Shown: piece after piece, positions 57,121-64,000 of the stretch
Layout of the letters: the number at the start of each line of letters is the position of its first letter
Position numbering within the stretch: the stretch's first letter is position 1
Source of the DNA: CATOSD01 sp965226695
GTDB lineage: Bacteria > Chloroflexota > Dehalococcoidia > Lucifugimonadales > CATOSD01
Length of the DNA stretch: 64,000 nt
Assembly (NCBI GenBank): GCA_965226695.1
Contig: OZ245405.1
Location: forward strand, 3,596,001 to 3,660,000
Reading direction: 5' to 3'
Notes under the pieces: generated by a model
Seen by the model: the letters and a program-made list of their open reading frames with translations, nothing else
What the model was told of the DNA's origin: nothing
Database searches by the model: none
Position numbers and translations under genes: made by a program

Positions 57121-59040
57121 CTACTGGTAGATGATCAGGTCGGGCGGCGAGTCGAGGGACTGCACATCGGCTGGCGTCAGGATCGGCTCGTCGTAGAGGA
57201 AAAAGAGCTTGATCGCGGGGCGTTCCGCATACGCGGAGAGCGAGTAGCGGCGGTACTTCGTGAGCTTGACCGATGCGCGGCCGAAGCCGTCCATGTCGAT
57301 CACTATTTCGACCTCGGGATGATCCGCGTAGCCCTCGTCCGCGTCGGGAAGCATCCTGTCGAGGAACTGATGCAGCACGAGGAGCTTCGGGGGGATCCCC
57401 TCGGAGCGCACGAGCCCGGCGAGGTAGGCCTGCACCCCGTCGACGGCGGCGCCGTCGAGCCGCCCGATCACGGTCCCGGGCCGCCCCAGTCCGAGGGTCG
57501 CGAACTCGGGGTCGAGCGCCAGGTGCACGTGCGGCTCGCGGAGGAACTCCTCGAGCGCCCTGGCCTCCCCCAGCGCGTTGGACCAGCCGACCTGTACGTC
57601 GAGGAAGATCAGTTGCTCGCGCTCCTCCGCGAGGCGGACCCACCTGCGCACGTGCTCGTGGGACAGGCGCTGGAGGTGGAGGCCGGCCGCGCCCGGGGCG
57701 GAGGTGGCGACGCCGGCGATCAGGTGGAGCGCCGGGATCACGTCGCGGTCGCCGTTGAGCTCGTCGTAGGCCGCCGCCAGCACGGCGACGCCGTCCGCCG
57801 CGTCCTCGGGCGTGCCGGCGCCGAGGATCCCCATCCGCGGGACATCCGGGTGGCCGTAATAGGAAACCACTTGGGCTCCCCGTCCCGAGACGGCCGCGGT
57901 TGCGACATCCGGGGAGGTCTCCGGGGCGGCGGGCGTGTCGGGCGTGACGGGCGCGTCGGGGGCAGCGGGCGCGTCGGGGGCGGCGGGCGTGTCGGGCGTG
58001 TCGGGCGTGTCGGGCGTGTCGGGCGTGTCGGGCGTGTCGGGCGTGTCGGGGGCGGCGGGCGCGTCGGGGGCGGCGGGCGTGACGGGCGCGTCGGGCGCGT
58101 CGGGGGCAGCGGGCGCGTCGGGGGCAGCGGGCGTGACGGGCGTGACGGGCGTGACGGGCGCGTCGGGGGCAGCGGGCGTGTCGAGGGCAGCGGGCGTGTC
58201 GAGGGCAGCGGGCGTGCCGGGGGCGGTGGGCGTACCGGACGCGACGAGCGCGTCGGGGAAGCTCCAGGCGATCTCGGCGTCCGTGGCGATGAGGTAGCGC
58301 TTCCCGCTCTCCAGGCGCTCGAGCACGGCCGTGTCGGGGGCGGCGAATCCCCACGCGAGCAAGCGCCCGCTCTCCTCCTGGTACCGGACGGCGAGGTGGT
58401 CGAGCGCCCGGTCGCTGCTGTTCGCGCCGAAGCCGCGGGGCGCGCCCAGGGTCTCGTCGGTGAAGGCGTCGGTCACCGCGATCGCGTCACGTTCCCAGGT
58501 GAACTCGGTCACGCCGGGGCGGATCAGCACGTCACACGCAGGCGCCCCGGGGGATGCCGCTAGCGGGACGGTCGTCTCCCAGCTCGCCCCGCCCTCGCCG
58601 GTCACCGTGAGAGAGAGGCTCGCCGTCTGGCCGGCGCAGAGGTACGCGCGTCCCAGCAGCCCCTCGAAGCGCCCGTTGCCGCCCAGCTCGGCGCCCGCCG
58701 GATCCCCGACCGGGGGGATGGCTACAAGCAGGCCCGGCCGGTCGCACTGGACGTGCAGCCAGACCGGCGTCGCACGCGACCCGGGTGTTGTCTCCGCCGC
58801 TGGCCGCGCCTCCGCGCTGCAAAGCGGCGCGCCGGCGGGGATCGCCACGCCCGCCTGCGGGCTGGTGCCGGCCGGCTCGCGGAGCAGCGCGTCGGGGTGG
58901 GGGATCGCCGCGATCACAAGCGTGAGCAGGGCGCCCAGCGCGAGCAGAGAGAGCACAGCAGCGAGCTGCGCATCCCGGCGCGGCGACGGCGCAGCCCGAG
59001 CCGAATCCTCGCCGCACCGTCGGGCAGGCGTCGAGCGCAT
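57121..59040 (-). CDS. Membrane-anchored protein with Pro-rich repeat linker and unknown barrel-like domain
   Basis: The 639-residue product has a cytoplasmic head, one transmembrane segment (about 25-46), an extracytoplasmic beta-rich domain (about 60-265) with five Cys, a 110-residue Pro/Ala/Asp/Thr tripeptide-repeat linker (about 269-378), and a C-terminal domain (about 386-639). That last domain alternates strand-like and helix-like segments: VSYYGHPDVPRMGILG, QLIFLDVQVGWSN, HVHLALDPEFATLG, LLVLHQFL, VEIVIDMDGFG and IKLFFLYDEP. The order suggests a TIM-barrel-like, possibly glycoside-hydrolase-related fold, but I cannot name the family. It is divergent from recQ. Confidence 0.7.
   Translation of the reverse strand: MRSTPARRCGEDSARAAPSPRRDAQLAAVLSLLALGALLTLVIAAIPHPDALLREPAGTSPQAGVAIPAGAPLCSAEARPAAETTPGSRATPVWLHVQCDRPGLLVAIPPVGDPAGAELGGNGRFEGLLGRAYLCAGQTASLSLTVTGEGGASWETTVPLAASPGAPACDVLIRPGVTEFTWERDAIAVTDAFTDETLGAPRGFGANSSDRALDHLAVRYQEESGRLLAWGFAAPDTAVLERLESGKRYLIATDAEIAWSFPDALVASGTPTAPGTPAALDTPAALDTPAAPDAPVTPVTPVTPAAPDAPAAPDAPDAPVTPAAPDAPAAPDTPDTPDTPDTPDTPDTPDTPAAPDAPAAPDAPVTPDTPAAPETSPDVATAAVSGRGAQVVSYYGHPDVPRMGILGAGTPEDAADGVAVLAAAYDELNGDRDVIPALHLIAGVATSAPGAAGLHLQRLSHEHVRRWVRLAEEREQLIFLDVQVGWSNALGEARALEEFLREPHVHLALDPEFATLGLGRPGTVIGRLDGAAVDGVQAYLAGLVRSEGIPPKLLVLHQFLDRMLPDADEGYADHPEVEIVIDMDGFGRASVKLTKYRRYSLSAYAERPAIKLFFLYDEPILTPADVQSLDSPPDLIIYQ
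57907..58236 (-). repeat. Nine-base repeat tract coding a (Pro-Asp/Ala-Thr/Ala)n linker
   Basis: About 36 degenerate 9-bp and 3-codon units inside the membrane-anchored protein; the purest stretch is seven GGCGTGTCG units (read on the plus strand) near 57990-58050. Units vary among PDT, PDA, PVT and PAA. The period keeps the opposite strand open as a collagen-like Gly-x-x frame, which I regard as a by-product. Confidence 0.9.
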
Positions 59041-59109
59041 CGCTGCCCCCCGGGGAGGAGGTCATCATCCCAGCGTCGCCCCGCACACGCACGCGGACGC
59101 GGACGCTCG

Positions 59110-59115
59110 TATGAT
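59110..59115 (+). promoter_or_regulatory. Candidate -10 element (TATGAT) for recQ
   Basis: TATGATCGCCC resembles the TACGATCGCCC promoters before tyrA and ribF and lies 72 nt before the recQ ATG. Confidence 0.35.
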
Positions 59116-59187
59116 CGCCCTCTCCCCGCGGCCTCGGCGTCACGCCGGGGCTCGCGCCCGAGGGCGCGTCGAGCCGGGGGCGCCTGT

Positions 59188-61212
<2,025 letters not shown>

Positions 61213-61289
61213 GCCGGCCCCGTCCCGCCGGGTTCTCGCTCCGGGCCTCACGAGCGGCTCATGCTCCCCGCACCTGCGCCGCGGGCGTC

Positions 61290-61601
61290 CTGCTCGAGGG
61301 GGAGGGGCTGCATCCCTCGGAGCGCGGCAGGCGCGTGGGCTTCGACGGGCCGAAGCGCGCAGTCGGAGACGGCCCCTTCGCCGACCCGACCCAGCTGGTC
61401 GCCGGCTTCTGGATCTGGCGGGTCCGGGACATGGACGAGGCGGCCGAGTGGGCGAAGCGCGCTCCACATCCGATGCCCGGCTCGGGCGCAATCGAGATAC
61501 GTCCGCTCTTCGAGGCCGAGGACTTCGGCGAGGCCCTGACCCCGGACCTAGCCGATCGAGAGGGGCGCCTCCGCGCCCGGCTCTCCGGGAGCGACGACTA
61601 G
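61290..61601 (+). pseudogene. N-terminally truncated YCII-related domain remnant
   Basis: Downstream of recQ a frame encodes the C-terminal part of a YCII-type ferredoxin-like domain: AAGVLLEGEGLHPSERG, KRAVGDGPFADPTQLVAGFWIWRVRDMDEAAEWAKRAPHP and SGAIEIRPLFEAEDFG. The first 40-45 residues of the family (the MKYMLLIY-type strand and helix) are missing; the frame runs back into recQ in another register and has no ATG, GTG or TTG near the homology. It is most simply a decayed gene, or one with an unseen indel. Confidence 0.6.
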
Positions 61602-62146
61602 GCTGCCCCCGGACGCCGGGGGTTGGGGGACCCGCAGGAGGGGCAGTTCCCCGGCGCCACCCGATCGTAGTACTCCTCGAATACCGGCGGGATGTCGCGC
61701 ACCAGGTCGCGTAGCTCGAGCTCGCGGCGGTGCACGCGCGCGTGGCAGCGCTCGCAGTACCACTCGAACGCGTCGATCTCACCCGGGCGGCGGACGCGCT
61801 CCACGACGATGCCGACGCTCCCCGCGGGGCGCTGCGGGGAGTGGGGGACGCGGGGAGGCAGGAGCAGGACCTCCCCCTCGTGTATCGGCACGTCGCGCGG
61901 CCCGCTGGCCTCCATCACCCGCAGCACCATGTCGCCCTCGATCTGGTGGAAGTACTCCTCGGCGGCGCCGTCGTGATAGTCCGTGCGCGCGTTCGGGCCG
62001 CCCGCGACCACCACCAAGAACTCCGTGTCCTCCCACAGCACGGCGTTGTTGACCGGCGGTCTGAGGCGCTCCCGGTTTTCCTCGATCCAGCGACCGAGAT
62101 GGAACGGGCGCAACGTCGCCATGCTGTGCTCCTCGTCTGCGCTCAC
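61598..62146 (-). CDS. nbaC: 3-hydroxyanthranilate 3,4-dioxygenase
   Basis: Opens the ring of 3-hydroxyanthranilate on the way to quinolinate, or in aminobenzoate degradation. The 182-residue cupin has PVNNAVLWEDTEFLVVVAGGPNARTDYHDGAAEEYFHQIEGD, giving the iron ligands His and Glu, and LLLPPRVPHSPQRPAGSVG with the third His and substrate Arg. A rubredoxin-like iron site of the bacterial type follows as CERCHA and CPSCG. No other kynurenine genes are visible. The GTG start overlaps the CoA-transferase stop by GTGA, so it is coupled to that gene. Confidence 0.93.
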   Translation of the reverse strand: MSADEEHSMATLRPFHLGRWIEENRERLRPPVNNAVLWEDTEFLVVVAGGPNARTDYHDGAAEEYFHQIEGDMVLRVMEASGPRDVPIHEGEVLLLPPRVPHSPQRPAGSVGIVVERVRRPGEIDAFEWYCERCHARVHRRELELRDLVRDIPPVFEEYYDRVAPGNCPSCGSPNPRRPGAA

Positions 62147-63525
62147 GCGCCCCCGCCGGGCTTCTCATCCGGGGCGAGACCGTGGCTTCCGTCCGGCGCG
62201 AGCCAGCGGACCGAGCCGATGTCCACCCACATCTGGAGCGGGTAGCGGATGATGTCGCGCTGCTGCTCAACGGGGAGGGCGAAGCGCGGTTCGGAGCCGA
62301 TGATCCCCTCCTCCTGCAGCCGCTCGAGCTCGTGGTCGCCGAGCCCGAGCAGCTCGGTGAGCACCTCCCGGTTGTGCTCGCCGAGGCGCGGCGCGGGGCC
62401 GACGGGCCGCGCCTCGAAGCCGTCGAAGCGTGCCGGGAGCGCGCGCTGGCTGGGGTAGGGCCGGGGCGGCGTCCCGACGTCGATCCACTCGAAGGTGTCG
62501 CGCGCGTGCAGGTGCGGGTCGTTCAGCACCTCCGCGCCGTCCAGCAAGGCCCCCGCGATCACCCCGCGCGCCTGCAGTGCGCCCATCAGCTCGCGGCGCT
62601 CGCGCAGACGCGTGTAGCGCGCGAGCCGGTCGTCGAGCTCGTCGTGCCGCGCGAGGCGCCCGGCCGCCGAGTCGAAGCCCACCTCGGATGCGAGTTCCGG
62701 GGCGCCCAGCTCCTTGCACAGCGCGCGCCACTCCGCTTGGTCGCGCACGGAGAGGTAGATCCAGTGCCCCTCGCCCGAGCACGGGTAGACACCCTGCGGG
62801 GCGTGGCGGTCGCTCCGACTGCCGCGCCGCTCGGGCTCCCGGCCCGAGCGGCCGTGCTCGACGACGTAGCCGCCCACGAAGTTCATCCCGCCCTCGTGCT
62901 GCGAGACGTCGATGAACTGGCCACGGCCCGTGCGCGCACGCTCGAGCAGGGCCGCCATCACCGCGGCGGCGCCGGAGACGCCGGCGAAGGGATCGAGGAA
63001 GGCGCTACCGCTCTTCTCCGGGCGGTCGTCGGGGTGGCCGTTGGAGGCGGCGAGCCCACTCGATCCGTCGAGCGAGAGGCCGATCGCGCCGAAGTTCGAG
63101 TAGGGCCCGGCCGATCCGTAGCCCGACATCGAGATCATGATGATGCGGGGGTTGAGCTCGGAGAGGCGGTCGTAGCCGAGCCCGAAGGCCGGCATCACGC
63201 GCGGCGTGAAGTTCTCCACCACCACGTCGACCTGCGGCGCCATGCGCCGTATCAGCTCGCGCCCTTCATCCGTCCTCAGGTCGACGGCGATCCCTCGCTT
63301 GTTCTGGTTGCGGTTCTGAAAGAATCCGGAGCGGTTCCAGTAGTCGTCGTCGGTATCGTTCGCCATCAGGAAGAGGTTGCGCATTCCGTCGAGGCGGCCG
63401 GGGCCCTCGACCTTGATGACCTCGGCCCCGAGGTCCCCGAGGATGCGCGCGCAGATCGGACCCGCCCAGACGTGGGAGAAGTCGAGGACGCGGATCCCCT
63501 CAAGCGGGCGCGAGGGGGCTCTCAT
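62143..63525 (-). CDS. CaiB/BaiF family CoA-transferase
   Basis: This 460-residue class III CoA-transferase moves CoA between carboxylic acids. It shows LEGIRVLDFSHVWAGPICARILGDLGAEVIKVEGP, NRNQNKRGIAVDLRTDEGRELIRRM, DVVVENFTPRVM, ISMSGYGSAGPYSNFGAIG and HEGGMNFVGGYV. The predicted catalytic Asp lies in the FLDPFAGVSGAAAVMAALLERARTGRGQFIDVSQ region. Its ATG overlaps the upstream CoA-transferase-like gene by ATGA, and it leads into 3-hydroxyanthranilate dioxygenase. Substrate unknown. Confidence 0.92.
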   Translation of the reverse strand: MRAPSRPLEGIRVLDFSHVWAGPICARILGDLGAEVIKVEGPGRLDGMRNLFLMANDTDDDYWNRSGFFQNRNQNKRGIAVDLRTDEGRELIRRMAPQVDVVVENFTPRVMPAFGLGYDRLSELNPRIIMISMSGYGSAGPYSNFGAIGLSLDGSSGLAASNGHPDDRPEKSGSAFLDPFAGVSGAAAVMAALLERARTGRGQFIDVSQHEGGMNFVGGYVVEHGRSGREPERRGSRSDRHAPQGVYPCSGEGHWIYLSVRDQAEWRALCKELGAPELASEVGFDSAAGRLARHDELDDRLARYTRLRERRELMGALQARGVIAGALLDGAEVLNDPHLHARDTFEWIDVGTPPRPYPSQRALPARFDGFEARPVGPAPRLGEHNREVLTELLGLGDHELERLQEEGIIGSEPRFALPVEQQRDIIRYPLQMWVDIGSVRWLAPDGSHGLAPDEKPGGGA

Positions 63526-64000
63526 CGCTCGGGGCGGCCGTCCGGGGCCGCCTCCCCGTCGCCGCGCTCCGCGCGCATGATCGCCGTGAGGACCTGCACC
63601 GTGTGCTCACCCTCGAGCGGCGCCGGCTCGTGCCGCGGTTGCCAGGAGCCGAGCCGGAAGGGGGGAGCGACCAGCCTCACCTCGCCGAGCGCGTCCCGCT
63701 CGCGGCGCACGGCGTTCCGCGCGCGCACGTGCGGATGCTCGGCGAGTTCGCCGACGCGCATCACCGGGGAGATCATGAGGCGCAGCTCCTGCGCGCGGGC
63801 CACCACCTCGTCGCGCCTGTGCTCGAGGAACCACGGGGCGAGCAGCGTCTCGACCTCGCGCCAGTGCTCCGTGCGGTAGTTGCGATCGGCGAAGAGCGGA
63901 TCGTCGAGGAGGTCGGGGCGGCCGATCACGAGCGACAGCTCCCGGAAGTTCACGCCGCCGAGCACGACCAGCCACCCGTCGCGGCAGCGGAAGATGTCGC
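63522..64000 (-). CDS. CaiB/BaiF CoA-transferase, N-terminus outside window
   Basis: About 158 C-terminal residues are visible, reading from the window edge as DIFRCRDGWLVVLGGVNFRELSLVIG, then DPLFADRNYRTEHWREVETLLAPWFLEHRRDEVVARAQELRLMISPVMRVGELAEHPHVRARNAV, the C-terminal pattern of CaiB/BaiF enzymes. It ends with an acidic/basic tail. Two adjacent, coupled class III genes suggest a heteromeric enzyme or two steps of one acid-activation pathway. Confidence 0.88.
   Translation of the reverse strand, partial: DIFRCRDGWLVVLGGVNFRELSLVIGRPDLLDDPLFADRNYRTEHWREVETLLAPWFLEHRRDEVVARAQELRLMISPVMRVGELAEHPHVRARNAVRRERDALGEVRLVAPPFRLGSWQPRHEPAPLEGEHTVQVLTAIMRAERGDGEAAPDGRPER

Noticed and set aside
57935..58297. 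Plus-strand collagen-like Gly-x-x protein of 120 codons
   Set aside because: It is the exact antisense of the Pro-rich linker; the periodic codons of the linker create it. The minus-strand gene has a membrane anchor, ribosome-binding site and folded domains on both sides.

Overview
The window is high-GC (about 70%) bacterial chromosome with many GTG starts, GTGA/ATGA stop-start overlaps, and no rRNA, tRNA, insertion sequence, prophage or CRISPR array that I can see. The content (RemA/DUF370 beside gmk, a trp cluster with AroH and AroF, many CaiB/BaiF, acyl-CoA dehydrogenase, LLM, NIPSNAP, Dabb and VOC proteins, and family-5 solute-binding proteins) fits a high-GC Chloroflexota of the Dehalococcoidia/Tepidiforma kind. 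That placement is inference; an actinobacterial thermoleophilid is the main alternative.

Layout. 0-9.8 kb: an anti-sigma/ECF sigma pair, class II aldolase, signal peptidase I, pyrE with no ordinary start codon, a PEP-mutase-like lyase, a MetE-like methyltransferase, a solute-binding protein without a signal peptide, and two secreted proteins of unknown function. 9.9-13.6 kb: a minus-strand run of Dabb, NIPSNAP, VOC and alpha/beta-hydrolase-fold genes, then an HDAC-family deacetylase. 13.6-15.9 kb: a divergent regulatory region with two DNA dyads and an 18-copy 12-bp tandem repeat in front of a Tat-exported lipoprotein. 16-22.5 kb: a frameshifted hydrolase carrying a 57-bp duplication, an LLM oxidoreductase, a minus-strand operon (beta-propeller, lytic transglycosylase, DUF6391-like protein), and a divergent site-2 protease and HD protein.

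23-40.4 kb is the metabolic core: tyrA-aroA-remA-gmk, a leader with a promoter and a terminator-like hairpin, then trpE-(degenerate Nudix/DinB)-trpG-trpD-trpC-trpF-trpB-(CPBP protease)-trpA, followed by aroH, aroF, scpA, ribF and tyrS. Chorismate supply, its tryptophan and tyrosine branches and tyrosine charging are therefore nearly contiguous.

40.4-64 kb is more accessory: an EF-G paralogue, a 55-residue Cys/His-rich protein, two acyl-CoA dehydrogenases, a Tat-exported sulfite-oxidase-like enzyme, an AT-rich island with a DtxR/IdeR-like site before an orphan iron-binding protein, two further solute-binding proteins without signal peptides in tandem, MmgE/PrpD, a membrane-anchored protein with a long Pro-rich linker, RecQ, a YCII remnant, 3-hydroxyanthranilate dioxygenase and two CoA-transferases (the last cut by the window end).

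Recurrent signal: -10-like hexamers (TAnnnT) lie 6-7 nt before several start codons, suggesting that leaderless transcription is common here.
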